From NCBI GenBank assembly GCA_036768485.1, contig JAVLUZ010000257.1:563143-627142 (forward strand): a DNA stretch of 64,000 nucleotides. Reading direction: 5' to 3'. Shown piece after piece: positions 34,052 to 45,764 of the stretch. This stretch comes from Mermis nigrescens. Lineage: Eukaryota > Nematoda > Enoplea > Mermithida > Mermithidae. The translations under genes and the position numbers were made by a program. How positions within the stretch are numbered: position 1 is the stretch's first letter; every line of letters starts with the position of its first letter. The notes beneath the pieces are model-generated. The model was given only the letters and a program-made list of their open reading frames with translations, was not told the DNA's origin and made no database searches.

Positions 34052-35685
34052 TTAATAACCATATGGCAACATGACGAAATTAGGGCAAATTACGCGTTTG
34101 TCATAAACCATTTTATAATCTTTTTTACAAGTTTTGGTAACAACATTACGTTCGTGATCGTGCAAAATTCGTTTCTCAATGATAGTTTTCACAAAACAAT
34201 TGTCATTCGAACAATACTCAAAAACCATTTGTCACAAAATTTCGAAATTAACAGATTTTTTATTTTGGAAATTGAGGCTGATGCCTCGTACTTTGTTGAT
34301 CTCATCAACAATGTGACCGGTCGCATTGGCTACCCTGTAGCCGTAATTTTTCGGACCGCCAGCAACAAATTCGTCAATATAAGCGCCATCTCCATAGCTT
34401 TTGAGCTCGTTCGTCATCTCGCCTAGGTAGCAGCCAGTAGGCACGTGGTACGTATCGCCGGGTGTTGTCAAATAAATGATAGAGTCTGAAAATAATAATA
34501 AAACATCAAATTGGCGGACAAAACTCTCTGACGTCACAATATGCATATTTTAAGTATGACCCCTCAACACACATAATAATAAACATGCTATGAAGACTGA
34601 CCAGTGTTCATGTAGAGGACGCGCTCGTCGAGCTTCTCAAGGTAGGAATAGAGCTTGAGGCGCGCTTGCGCCATGACGAAGCTCGCGATGACTGGGTTGG
34701 TGTTCTTCAAAGGCTGGAGGAATTCGTCCTCCAGCTTGTACGTGACACAGGCGAGCGATTTGCCAAAAAATCGGATGCATCCTATTGCGTTTCGGTCGCT
34801 GAAGACGCAACTGTTGAAGGCTTCTGGGGTCTTGAAATTTTCCGTGTCCGAGAGGTTGTTTCATTGACCAAACTGGAAAAGCATGCAATGCATCGAAATA
34901 GCAAACAAGGAAAAGCGATTCAAAACAGATATGTTAATTAAATAAATTGATTCCAAATAAAAGGAGAGCACATATTATAATTCATCAAATTGAAACAAAA
35001 AAAACGAGAGCATATATTATTTTAAGAAATTTTAAATGTAGGGTCTAAGATAAATTGGAAATATGCAAATTCATTAAATTGAAGCAAAAAACGAGAGCAT
35101 ATATTATTTTAAAAGATAAATTGACGAAACATGCATAAATTCTCACTTAATATGTTAATCAAATAAATCGATTCCAAATAAAATGAGAGCAGGAATATCA
35201 TTGATTAAGTAAAATGCGAGCACATGATAATGACAGCATGTATTAAGATAAAAATTGACAAAAAAATATTCTCACTTTGCCCCAGAAGCTGTTCAGCATC
35301 AGCTTGGCAAGGGCGCGCATGCCAGGGTTGCATTCAATTTTGGTCGGATCGAGTTTGATACCTTCGACAGTATCGTAGTTTTGGACATACTGGAGCTTCT
35401 GCTCGTTGGTGGTAGCCATGGTCGGGTAGCCGTCAGCTTGCTGCTTCAGGCGAAGGAACGTGTTGATATACTGGGCGAAAAGTCCACCACTTTTTGTCTC
35501 TGGATCGTACTGATCCGTTTCAGGATAATGCCACACTTTGTGCAGCTCGACAACCTGAATCAATAATGCAAAAAAATTATAATTTTCGAGGAATTAAATA
35601 CTCTAAATACGTTTATATACATATACTTAATTAATGCAGAGGACTATAATTTTACAATTTTAATATAACAATAATTTTTGACAAC

Positions 35686-35688
35686 AAC

Positions 35689-35747
<59 letters not shown>

Positions 35748-35749
35748 GG
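35686..35749. repeat. (AAT)n microsatellite in a polB intron
   Basis: About 20 AAT units in the intron between exons 8 and 9. Confidence 0.95.
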
Positions 35750-37557
35750 AATTGAATAGATTAAACTCTAACTAAGCTTATACACATAAATTTAATACAT
35801 GCAGCAGGCCATTGGTGAAAAATTTTCGGAATATAATTAATTATGATACATAGAAATAATTCTCACTTTGTATCCCATATCCATTGCTTTGTAGAGCTCA
35901 AGGGTGACCCAGCACCCCTCGAGTTGCCGCTGCTCGTCAGTGTGATTGCAATGGTCAATCTGCTCAATTGCACAGGTGCGGCACAATGGGAACAGTAGCT
36001 TGTCGTTGGCTCGCAGGGGCAGCACCGGGTGGAAGAGGTGCTTGGGCAGCAAGACGGTGCACTTGATGATGCCTGTGTATGATCGATTGGCCAAATCTTC
36101 AAAGTTTTTGGTGATGATGGTCGGGTGGCCTAATGGGAAAACGCCCATTTTGCACACCCATGGGTAGAGCGAGCAAACGTCGACATAGTCGATTCGCTCG
36201 CCATCTTGGCACTTGTGGTAAAGCCTGATGGCGTTGGTTCGGCCACCGTAGAACGTGTCTCGGGGTCCGATTGGCTCGCAAATCACCGTTTGATCGAAAA
36301 AGGCCTTCATCTCAGCACACTGAAATTTCAAAAACAACACAAAGATTATATTATTTATTTATTTATTTATTTATCTATTCATTCATTTTTAAGCAAGAAC
36401 GATTCATAAAAGTGAATATATACACAAAATATGGGTACCCCCTCCAGTGGACTAAAAACACCCACCTCTTTGAGCTTGCGTCGCAAGTCACACTCCCACT
36501 TTTTGACGACAGTGTAGCCGAGGGATCAAAGATGAGCTGTTCGGGCAAGCGTCTGCTGGTACGATTTGTCAGCGGTTTGGTTCTGGTCGAGCGTGACATC
36601 TGTTCGCTTTGGGATGCATCGGGGACAGCTGTGCCACCTAAAAAAATCAATAATACATCAGTACATGCAAATTAAACGCGTGAAAGCTGAAATGAAAAAA
36701 TATTATTAGCATATGCACAATACACTTGCTATATTTTCTAGAAATTCGACTCACCAGCAGCCATGAAATTTGTAGAACGTTTGCTGGTACAGGCTGTCAA
36801 CGTGATAGGCGCCAATTTTGACTTTGCCGCCGTTGAGTTTGTGTCTGATTGGGATTCCTTCGGAGACAGCAAGCCACTTGAGCCATTTCAGCCCGATGAT
36901 CGACTGCTTCTCCTTGTTACGATAGCCGCCTTGAGGAATGATGCCAATGGCATTGTCGGTGAGGAAGTTCTGCCTGAACACGTAGTTGCAGGCTGCGGCG
37001 ATAGTCAGGCTCGTGAGGAAAGGGTCGATGCCAGTTTCGGTTAGGAAGATGTCGCAGAACTTGAGGGCACATTTGGCGAGTATGTGAACATTGCTTTCAC
37101 AATACGTTAGTAGCTCGTGCCGTAAATCAAATTCCTTGCCAGATTCCTGCTTGTGGGCATACCTGGAATATTTTGAGAACAAATAAATTTTATGTAATGC
37201 AAAAATAAACCTGAAATCACAAAAGTTATTTAGCATAAAAGAGCATGCAGGGGTGATCCCACCACCTCCTCTGGCCAAGAACGGATTTATTAAGAATTAG
37301 TGACTCACCATTGCAAGAAATCGGCTCGGGCTTCTTCCTTCATACCATCGGGGTTGTAAAATTTGGCGTTGGGAATTGGACCCTTGTAGTCAAAATTGGT
37401 GCGGGTGTTGAACAGGTGGGGGAAGTAGCCCTTCTTCAGCTCCTGTTCATTGAACGTTTTTGGGAATGCGCTGAGCGCCATTGGTAGAAAATTGAGCGTA
37501 TCGATGACGCGAACGCTGGCGGCTTCCAACATGATTATTTCGAGCCCTGAATCATAG

Positions 37558-37560
37558 TAT

Positions 37561-37600
<40 letters not shown>

Positions 37601-37658
37601 TGTATTAATTTATTTATTTATTTAATTATTTGTTTATTTATTTATTTATTTAATTAAT
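37558..37658. repeat. (ATTT)n-rich intron of polB
   Basis: Runs of TTTA/ATTT tetranucleotides in the intron between exons 4 and 5; similar runs occur at 36350-36380 and 38690-38950. Confidence 0.9.
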
Positions 37659-40600
37659 CTCTTGAATGAATTCATTGAAAAATCAGATATGCATAAATCA
37701 GTTGATTCTTAAGTATCAAAAATACATTATTCATTCACCTCTTAAATAAATTGATTGAATAATTAGATATTTCAGTAATAAAAATATATGGTAAAGATGC
37801 ACAGAATAAACATTAATTAAGCTAATATTACCTTTGGTGACCACTTTGGGCACAATGGTCCATTGCTCGTGGAGGTACTCGAGCAAAAACTGGGCGTCGA
37901 AGCTCCTGGCGTTGTGAGTGAGGGCCATTGCGCCTCTGTTCTTTGGAGAACAACCATTCCCCAAATTTGTGGAGAATGTTGTCCCCAAGGAACGTGTGGC
38001 GGTTTGCGCCGCCACACTGGACACAAGACCCAAGCTCATTGTTGCGGCAATGGCCGCAAAGACGATAGGCTACGCAGCAATTGGGCACATGTTTAAGGAC
38101 GGGCCCATCGTCCGTTTGGCACAATTCCTGATCTTGCTGCGTTTCAAAGTCGGAAAAGATGAAAATGGGCTTTTGCTTCTGTTTCCTATCGTCGGATGTC
38201 GTGTTAATGGCCTAAAATCACCCAGCATATAAGAATATGTAAAAGCAAAATATTCACTATTTATTTTTAAATATTGGGTAATAATGACAAAATTTTGTAA
38301 CTGCATAAAAATATGAGGCTAAGATTATTTGAACCACACCAATTCCTATGCATACAACTTTAAAAATATATATCCTAATCAATCAAAGAAAAACCCAAAA
38401 CCCCATGCATGAATAAACAAATTTGCTCACCCTTATGTAACACTGATGAGTGCGGGCATCATCTTTGATGCCACAAGTTTTGCAATATGTCTCGTAGCAT
38501 CGATGCTCCTTCTTATGAGCCGTTTGAATGAGGCCAGAGCATGTATGGCATCTCTTAAGATGGCTGCAAACCAAGGCGATTTGTTGAATCTTGCCATTAA
38601 GATTGAGCGATTGACCAACCTTATGGTTCTCAAAACAGGAGTGACTCAGCATCCGCCTGAATAATGTATACATTAGCAACGAATCTTATCATTTATTAAT
38701 TTATTTAATTAATTAATTAATTAATTTATTTTATTTTATTTTGTATTTAATATTTAATCCTTCAAATATATGCAGATTTTATTTATCTTATGTATTTCTC
38801 ATTTTTTATTTGATATTTATTTATTTTATTTATTATTATTTTATTTAATATTTAATTCTTAAAATATATATGCAAAATTTATTTATTTTTTTTGCTTTTG
38901 CTATCTATTTATTTGATTTATTGCTATTTATTCATTTATTTGTTTGATTCTTAAAATGTATATGCATATAATATGGGCATGTAGAATCAAGAGCACGTGA
39001 GGTTTGGGGGTATGCAACCCCAGTTTCATTGTTTTGAAAATCTTTTGGGTTTTTGAAGCCAAATGATAGAGTTTGACATGAAACGTTCAAAAATTATGTT
39101 TTTTCACAATACCACCTCCTTATGCCCAAAAATTCGACTTTTAAAAATTATGCACCCCCAGAACTTTGAAATTGTCCACCTAGGAGCGTACCTGTTACAC
39201 TGATCACAATAGAAGTCACCTCTTTCTATGGGGCAAGGCTCCTTGGCGTTGCACGCATGGCATCCGCCGCGGCTGCAATGGTGGTCCTCCTCCTTGCTGT
39301 AGCCCTTTTCACATTTGTCGCAATAGTAGCTTCGACCAACAAACGCCGGCATGCGAGTGATGACATCGTAGTGTCGGTCGTGTAGGTAAAGGTGCAGCAT
39401 CTGATCAGCAGGCGGCCCCTTGTAAATGAGAGCATTGAAGTGCTCCTTTGAATAAATTTTGAGCTGGCAGGTGGGCGTGAGGAGCTGCTAGATCTGCTTG
39501 GCTTCCTCAACGCCACATTCGCTGGCAAAATCCTCCAAACCGGCATTGTGCATCAGCTGCTGGGCAAGATGTCTCTGAACTTTTTTACCATTTTGATCGC
39601 CCAAACAAATCGTGTTCCATTGGGGGTGCTTCTCAATACGGGCTCGTGCGACAACAACAGCCCTCACGAGACAAATTGTCATCATTGTTTATCTGGAAAA
39701 TTAGTGAAATTAAATAAACCCCTCATTATTTTTTAAAAAATTCATATAGATAATTTTTCATATATGATTGGCTATATTCTAAATTATACATTCCTTCTGA
39801 TTACATGGAAAAATTAGATAAAAATCGATTTTTATTTGTTTCATACTTTTTGGCATGATTACTCTCTAATTTCAATTAAAAGCCCATTTTTTCATCATTA
39901 TTAAGCCAAAAATTTTATGTAGCCCTTGCAATACACAAATTGTCATCATTGATTATCTGGAAATGATTTAAATTACTGATTATTAATAAAAGCCTCACTT
40001 CTCTGATATGTATTTAGATATACACTATATTATACATTCCTTCTGATACACACGGAAAAATTGGAAAAAAACCAGTTTATATTTGTTTTGGCATAATTAT
40101 TTTCTAGTTTCTGATAAAATATATTAAGATGAACACGTTTATCACTATTAAGTCGGAAAAATGTATTCAAAGATTTTTATGAGATTATACTAATATATGA
40201 AAATTAGCAGAGTAAGCCTAGATATAATGGTAATATTTTTCACATACTCAAGTATTCAATTAACTTGATTAAATACGAATTACATATTTTTCTACAATAA
40301 ATTAGGGACACAAACAATATTCAAATGATTATGTTCTTTTTATCAATTTTGGATCAAATAATCTGAATTTTTCTTATCACTGGTATTGATTAAAAACCTT
40401 TAAATGATTTTTAAACACACTATTTTTAGAAAACTAAAATTTGAACAACTAATAAGACCACATAATAAACATTTATATAGAAATATCAAAGTATGAGCAG
40501 ACCTCATTATTATTTAAATATTTTTTCTTATCACTGAATAAAATCTACAAATTGATTACCATTTCTAAGTATTTTTAGCAGAAATGACTATTTTACATCT

Positions 40601-41445
40601 TGAATGACAACCCAAAATGCAAAATATAATATTTGTCTTCTCAAAATCAATTTAATGATAAAAATTCCAAGCTTTTTCCTCAACCCGCATTCCCCTTCTT
40701 TTTTTGCAAAAAATTTTAGTCATTGTCACTCACTCACCTGGAGGAAGCATCCTCCATGGCCACAGTGTTTCTTGAACCACTGGTTCCAATTGACGATTCG
40801 AGTGTTGGCATGCTCGTAGCGGGTTCTGCCTCCTCCACCACGCGGCGACTCGACAATAACTATCTTCATCGTCATCTGCTCATGGAACGCAAATGCTCGT
40901 TTCGACTGCTGAACCTTTTCAATGACGTTCAAAACACGGTCGGCGTTCATCGCTTCCACTTTGGTAAATGGCACCAGAATGCGGGTGTCGAGGCTGACGT
41001 GCTGGATCTCAACTCCAACACGGTCGCTGGGGTCGCGATTCGCAAGGACCGTCGAAAGAATACTATTTATAATCGCTGGGATCAACGGTCGGGTAATCTC
41101 TGCAATATGGTTGAACCGGATGTTGTAGCCAACCACTTCGGCGTTAAATCTTTTGACCCTTAGACAAGACTCCTCACCAATATCGTAAAATTCGCCAATG
41201 GGACGGTTGCCGCCGCCAATCTGGCATTCGTCAAAATCGCTGCTAAATATCGTATCCCAAAATTCAGGCAATCCAAAGTCGCGGGATGCTGCTCGGGTAA
41301 GTCGTAGGCTCAAAAACGCATTGAAAATAAACGTCGTTATTTGGCTGTCGTTGCGCCACAAGCCACTATCAATCAATAGCTGCAACGAATCAATGTTAAT
41401 CTCTGGTGCTGATAACATCTGCGAGCCATCTTCAATAGTAGTAGC

Positions 41446-41685
41446 CATACGTGGGCAGCAAGAAAATTCTGGGGGGTGCAAGATTTTTTTGAAGGTCGAA
41501 AAATGGCCTTAAAAATGGTGGTATGGCGATAAAAACACCATTTTTCGACGTTTCTCATCAAGCACTATCCATTGGCATCAAAAAATTGCGGAAAAAACGA
41601 AAAAAATTTTCAAAAATAGAATTCTGGGGGGGGGGTATTTTGGTTTCTGGGGGTGCATACCCCCAAACCCCCACGCCCAGGTGTG
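41446..41685 (-). mobile_element. M1 element inserted in polB exon 1 (nest level 6)
   Basis: Ends CATACGTGGGCAGCAAG and CGCCCAGGTGTG. Exact 8-bp duplication GTAGTAGC at 41438-41445 and 41686-41693. Removal of 248 bp restores an uninterrupted frame in that part of the exon. Similar to the M1 copy at 55422-55692 through most of its length. Confidence 0.95.
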
Positions 41686-41901
41686 GTAGTAGCCCACAAT
41701 TCAGGCGTAATCAGCTGCTCACGCTGGGCAGCATCATAGGCAATTATATGATTCCATATTACAGTAATGAGGCGCTGGTTGGCGACCCATATTTGTGAAT
41801 CAATAATGCGCTTGAGCGCATCAAACGACACAGCCATCATAGAAAAAAAATTTTCCAATAGAAGTGGGGCCCCACAAGTCCATCAAATTTATAGTCACAA
41901 A

Positions 41902-42030
41902 GGACCAGGAAGTGACTTCCTGGTTCTTCGACTTCCTGGTCCTTTGACTTCCTGGTCCTTCCCCAAACATGGTTAAATAAAGGACCAGGAAGTCGTCCAA
42001 TATATCAATCAGTGTGAAGGGCCAGGAAGT
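41902..42030. repeat. GGACCAGGAAGTC cluster, partly inverted
   Basis: Copies of AAAGGACCAGGAAGT and its inverse ACTTCCTGGTCCTTT are interleaved just inside the right inverted repeat, as in the partial Polinton at 3125-3235. Confidence 0.9.
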
Positions 42031-42077
42031 TGTAGGTTTAGCTTAGCGAGAATAACAGGGGACTTATCTGAAATGCA

Positions 42078-42760
42078 TAAGAAATAAATGTCTGACTTTT
42101 GTGCACACTGCTTGGGTTCATGGCTAGGCTGGGGTGGGGGTGGGACTCCCCTCCTTCCAGCAGATCGGGTATATGCTTGGCTATAGGGCCATGAAGTGAA
42201 TTATTTACACTTAGGCTTAGCTTAGTCTAGGCTTACTTTAAACTTCGTCTTAGTTCAACATACTGAGTAGCAGGGGTAGCAAGAGCGGACCCCTGCTACA
42301 CGTCCAATTATGTTTACAGACGTATTTAAGACTGGGGTAGCAAGAGCGGACGTAGGATGGGGGTGGGACTCCCCCAGGGATGCTGGCATGTCTGAGCCAA
42401 AACCAGGACCACGTGAACCTAGCTGGCACCGTTCCAACTTTTACCCCTTCCACTCCTCCACTATTAACCACTGTGTATCTTATAACATTAGTGCTTTGTT
42501 TAGTCTTAGTTAGGCTTAGCTTACACTCCTTAGCTTAGTTTAGGCTTAGCTTACAATCCTCAACTATTGTTTACACATGTTTTAGCGTTGTCTATACTTT
42601 ATCATTGCCTATTCTTAACCATTGTGTATGTTATAACGTTGCCTATTCTTAACTGTTGCGCCCTCACCCATACCTCAGGGCACAAACTCCTCCCCCTCCG
42701 CCTATTCTTAACCATTGTATATGCTTCATCATTAGATCCAGGGAGCCAGGCATAACTACT
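42078..42760. repeat. Right terminal inverted repeat of the Polinton
   Basis: Inverse of 32189-32879. Ends GGGAGCCAGGCATAACTACT. Confidence 0.95.
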
Positions 42761-43270
42761 GATGAGGGATCCCCCTACCCAAAGTCGGCTGTCCCCCCAT
42801 CCCCCTAAAGCCAGAAAATTTTTGACCCCCCGATTTTCGGTAAAACACTGGATTTTTTGGCCATTTTTATGTGATTTTTTAGCATTTTTGGGCAAAAATT
42901 GGAAGTCACTTAAACCCCCCCCCTAAAAAGTAGCCGGGGACCCCCTCCCAAAATTTTGAGCCGTCAGATCTCTGCATTAGGCACACACTAATAGGTGTTA
43001 ACATGATTGTGCACTATGCACTTAGTCATACTAATTCAGTTCCTAAGAATGTTCGATTAACATATGGGATTTCTCCGGTTCCTGCTCCGGCTCCGGCCGG
43101 AGCAACATGGACAAATCCGGCTCCTCCGGATCTCCGGCTCCGGCCATTTTGGCCGCTCCGGTCGATCACTATCTGGGGGGGTCCGCCAGATCCTAGGGGA
43201 ATCCAGCCAGACCCCCACGCCCATGTGTGCCGGGGTCCCCCTCCCAAAATTTGGAGCCATTACATCTCTG

Positions 43271-44048
43271 GCTTTGGGATATGAGATGATAGGGATTTCT
43301 ACTCCCCTGTTACACGTATGTTTTAACCATACGTTTGAAAATATTTACTTGGAGTTCAAAATATAAAATGCATAATTTCTAATTAATTTTTGATTTATTG
43401 ATTTCTAATTTCTAATCTTTATATTTTAATTTCCTAACTTATGATTTTAGCTTGCTCGTCATCCTCCTTGCTTAAAGAATAGCAAATGCAGCGAATTTAG
43501 TGATAGTCTAGGATATGTTCCAAACCAATACTGTTGAAACTCTGTGAAACTTGTCTAAACAGGCCTCATTTTGCCTCATGCTTCTGCATATGTAGGTGCA
43601 AAAGTTCAGGGTCGGCAAGGGGGGGTTAAATTTCTAAACTGCAAAACAGGAACCTTAGCGTTCGAAATTTTTTGTTGTCTTAATGACCGAAATGTTCAAA
43701 ATAGCCCTTATAATTTCTGTTGTTATTTCGCATTTTTAAACATTTTTGGTTCATTTTGGCTGTATTTTATCACTTTTAATATTAAGAAATACAGATATCG
43801 ATCAATTTTTGACGCTTTTTGAGTAAAAAATACAAGAAAGTACTAAATGCTTTTGACATCAAAACCGATGCAAAACACGTTCCGTCAGCTGGCTGACCCT
43901 TTAGCGGGGACTGATACCCTTTCCTCACCCCCATGTGCATTTATGTGTTTCCCAGATAATTCTCTTATCGTTCCATATCGGCAGGGGCTTAGAGCCCAAT
44001 GAAGCCCTAGTCACACATGGGCGTAGGAAAGAGTCGAGTGTCTGTAGC
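43271..44048. other. Right flank of the nest; contains an inverted M6 copy
   Basis: An M6-like repeat in reverse runs from about 43588 (CATATGTAGGTGC) to about 43945 (CACCCCCATGTGCATTTATG). The rest is AT-rich and unrecognised. Confidence 0.45.
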
Positions 44049-44335
44049 AGGTGCGCATGTAGAGAGGGGGATACGGGGGTCCTGCCTGACCTCCAGGATG
44101 GAAAAATGTAAAATTTTGTCGAGAAAATGAAGCAAAATGAAGGCCAAAACGGACAAAAATTGAAAATTTTGCTCAAAAGTGCTTTATTTGACCAGAAACT
44201 GTGTAATAGCGTACTTTTAGTGCTATTTTAGCGTCAATGCCAGTTTTTCAGGTCATTTTGGTCTAAAAAGCTCTACTTTTGACCCCACAGACCTGTTGAA
44301 CCCCCAGATTGGTTACGCTATGCATATTTGGTGTG
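44049..44335 (+). mobile_element. M3 short hAT-like element, diverged
   Basis: Shares AAAATGAAGGCCAAAACGGA, CCAGAAACTGTGTAATAGCG and CAGTTTTTCAGGTCATTTTGG with the copies at 24579 and 47543. Ends are eroded. Confidence 0.65.
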
Positions 44336-45764
44336 TCCTCCTCCCCGGTGAATTTGGTGGACCTGCAAAATCGATAGACCCCCATAATTGAATTTTTGTT
44401 GCTATTTTTGGCGATTTCGCTCCCGCGGACCCCCTCAGAATTTTGGTGTTGCCCATGTACATATATGGTTTCCCGCTCAGCTGTATCGATGGGGTCTATG
44501 ACAATTGGGTGAAAGTAGAGATGTGCTGGGGCCGCTCTTTTCGCCGGGACCGGGACCTGGCCGGGGCCTTTACAATACATATACCCTATACTTACAAAGG
44601 CATATCAAGCATCCACATTATCCCTATATAAACTTAGCATCTTAGTATTACAATTATGAGCAGAGCAATTACATTATGCTTCAATGAATCTAAGATGCAA
44701 AAATAAACAAATAAAAGAGAAATAAAGAGAAAAATTTAATAAATTATAATAAATATAGCTGTGTTAGCATAAAAAAGAGTAAGCTGAGCCAAAGTACGAA
44801 TTTTCTTGCAGATTTAAGCTTATTCGATGGAAGAAATAGACGAGCAAAACAGTACAAAACAAGAGATTACGATTACATTGAATGAGAAATAAGGAACCCA
44901 CAGAATTTCTGAAGTAAAAGATTTGAAGGCACACTGTTGTTTATAATAATAAAACTAAACGCATAAAAACTTATTTTTAGCATATTAAAAAAATTATGAA
45001 GGTGGAAAATGTTTTTATGACGAAAAGTCCCTTACCTAGAGCAGAAAACATGCATAATCAAATACACAACTGGGCAATTACTCATATCGGCCCATCACCA
45101 TGACGGGCCCAACCGAAAGTTGGACATGGCGAAGAGGTCATATGGACGGGGCTAAGTTTCATACTGTAAAGCCTGAAAATCCTACTTTTAAACGTGAACA
45201 AGGACATTTTAAAGTATATTTTTGAATCAAATCAAAATTTCGGACTCGGACAATCTTTTTCTGGGCCTAATCAACCACTTTTCAAGGCTGATTGACCATT
45301 TCTCTAACAAGGAAAATCGATTTTGGAAGTTGAACAGGCGATTTTCAACCCACCTCAGTGGACCCAGTTACCCACCCACCTTTTTCTCTGAAAGTTGGAC
45401 GGGCCGGACCATTGGCCATTGCCCAATGTCCAGGTATGAATTCAAATATAAATAATGTAAAAAGAATCAATTAAAACTACAAAAATGAAGACAGACCCTA
45501 TTATTTGGCGCACAGCGTCCAACATTAGTAAAAAATTGCATATAAGAGCAAACGAATTCTATAAAGTGTAAAATAACTTGCTGCACCCTAGCCTTTATGA
45601 AGGTAAATCCATCGATTTATAGAATATTTTTAGATGCTGGCGAGAGTCCCTAGCATTTTAATTGTTATTGGCTAAGAATAATGTAAAAAACGTGCTTATT
45701 TCTGCAATAAAAATCGTAAATTGAGCCAAGCTATTCAAAAATATAACAAATTATTTCTGAGTAC

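Larger units (their letters stand above)
34052..41840 (-). pseudogene. polB: Polinton family B DNA polymerase (protein-primed type), 11 exons, inactivated
   Basis: Replicates the element; family B, protein-primed type. Exons (minus strand), all GT-AG: 41840-40738, 39692-39192, 38656-38431, 38211-37832, 37546-37309, 37162-36755, 36637-36466, 36319-35867, 35554-35276, 34872-34602, 34485-34052. Start is ATGATG at 41835-41840; stop is TAA at 34052-34054. Phases agree at every junction. Removing the M1 insertion and allowing a 2-bp loss in exon 2 and a 1-bp gain in exon 4, the length is 1405 codons plus stop. Motifs: exon 2-3 Cys-rich fingers; exon 4 ExoI FSDFETQ and ExoII HNARSFDAQF; exon 6 ExoIII YCESNVHIL (D replaced by N) and DPFLTSLTIA; exon 8 FYGGRTN and motif A DVCSLYP; exon 9 motif B KLMLNSFWGK; exons 10/11 motif C YMNTDS (first D replaced by N); C-terminus YDKRV...PYGY. 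Lesions: M1 insertion (exon 1), in-frame stops in exons 2, 7, 10 and 11, two frameshifts. Confidence 0.92.
32189..42760 (-). mobile_element. Complete Polinton/Maverick-type element, polB only, 10,572 bp
   Basis: Termini are AGTAGTTATGCCTGG on the left and CCAGGCATAACTACT on the right, i.e. the AG...CT ends characteristic of Polintons. Long inverted repeats of about 0.69 kb (32189-32879 and 42078-42760) and an exact 6-bp target duplication GATGAG (32183-32188, 42761-42766) complete the diagnosis. The interior holds a tandem array, an AT-rich stretch and one gene, an 11-exon family B DNA polymerase on the minus strand. I see no integrase, A32-type ATPase, adenain-type protease or capsid gene, and there is no room for them. 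Canonical Polintons are roughly 15-20 kb and carry those genes, so this is a reduced element presumably mobilised in trans. Confidence 0.93.
32132..42974 (+). mobile_element. M2 element, nest level 4, split by the Polinton
   Basis: Left part 32132-32182 (CGCACATGTAACAGGGGGA), right part 42767-42974 (ACCCAAAGTCGGCTGTCC ... CCCAAAATTTTGAGCCG). Flanks CATGAGAC and CATTAGGC match 6/8. The left part carries an internal partial duplication of the AACAGGGGGATG segment. Confidence 0.7.
29680..43171. mobile_element. hAT-like element, nest level 3, split
   Basis: Ends TAGTGATCGACCGGAGATCC and its inverse CGGTCGATCACTA. Exact 8-bp duplication TCTGGGGG at 29672-29679 and 43172-43179. Subterminal clusters of CTCCGGC/GCCGGAG words lie at both ends (29690-29790; 43072-43160). 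Its own sequence is what remains after removing nested insertions, about 2.2 kb (29680-32131 less 29944-30361, plus 42983-43171). No transposase was recognised, so it is non-autonomous. Confidence 0.85.
29589..43229 (-). mobile_element. M1-like element, nest level 2, split
   Basis: Left part 29589-29679 begins CATACATGGGCAGCAACG; right part 43180-43229 ends CCCACGCCCATGTGTG. Flanks CCGGGGAC (29581-29588) and CCGGGGTC (43230-43237) match 7/8 and lie in the M2 sequence. Confidence 0.78.
29397..43270 (+). mobile_element. M2 element, nest level 1 (outermost), split by 13.6 kb
   Basis: Left half 29397-29588 runs from CATACATGTAACAGGGGG to CTAAAAATGGCCGGGGAC. The right half resumes at 43230 (CCGGGGTCCCCCTCCCAAAA) and ends TTACATCTCTG. 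Flanks GCTTTGTG (29389-29396) and GCTTTGGG (43271-43278) match 7/8. The intact copy at 62323-62558 gives the same order uninterrupted. Confidence 0.8.

Noticed and set aside
34154..41163. Plus-strand frames within the polymerase region
   Set aside because: They are shadows of the minus-strand exons, which carry all the family B polymerase motifs and splice signals.
4700..41840. An alternative genetic code with TGA as a sense codon
   Set aside because: The genuine ends use TAA or TGA normally (the orphan ORF ends in TGA), the affected frames also carry frameshifts, TAA, TAG and catalytic changes, and RPS6 shows none.
45597..45602. ATGAAG followed by GTAAAT as RPS6 exon 1
   Set aside because: The donor is good, but it lies inside a transposon-dense block 14 kb upstream; 53328 is a better-placed candidate, though also unproven.
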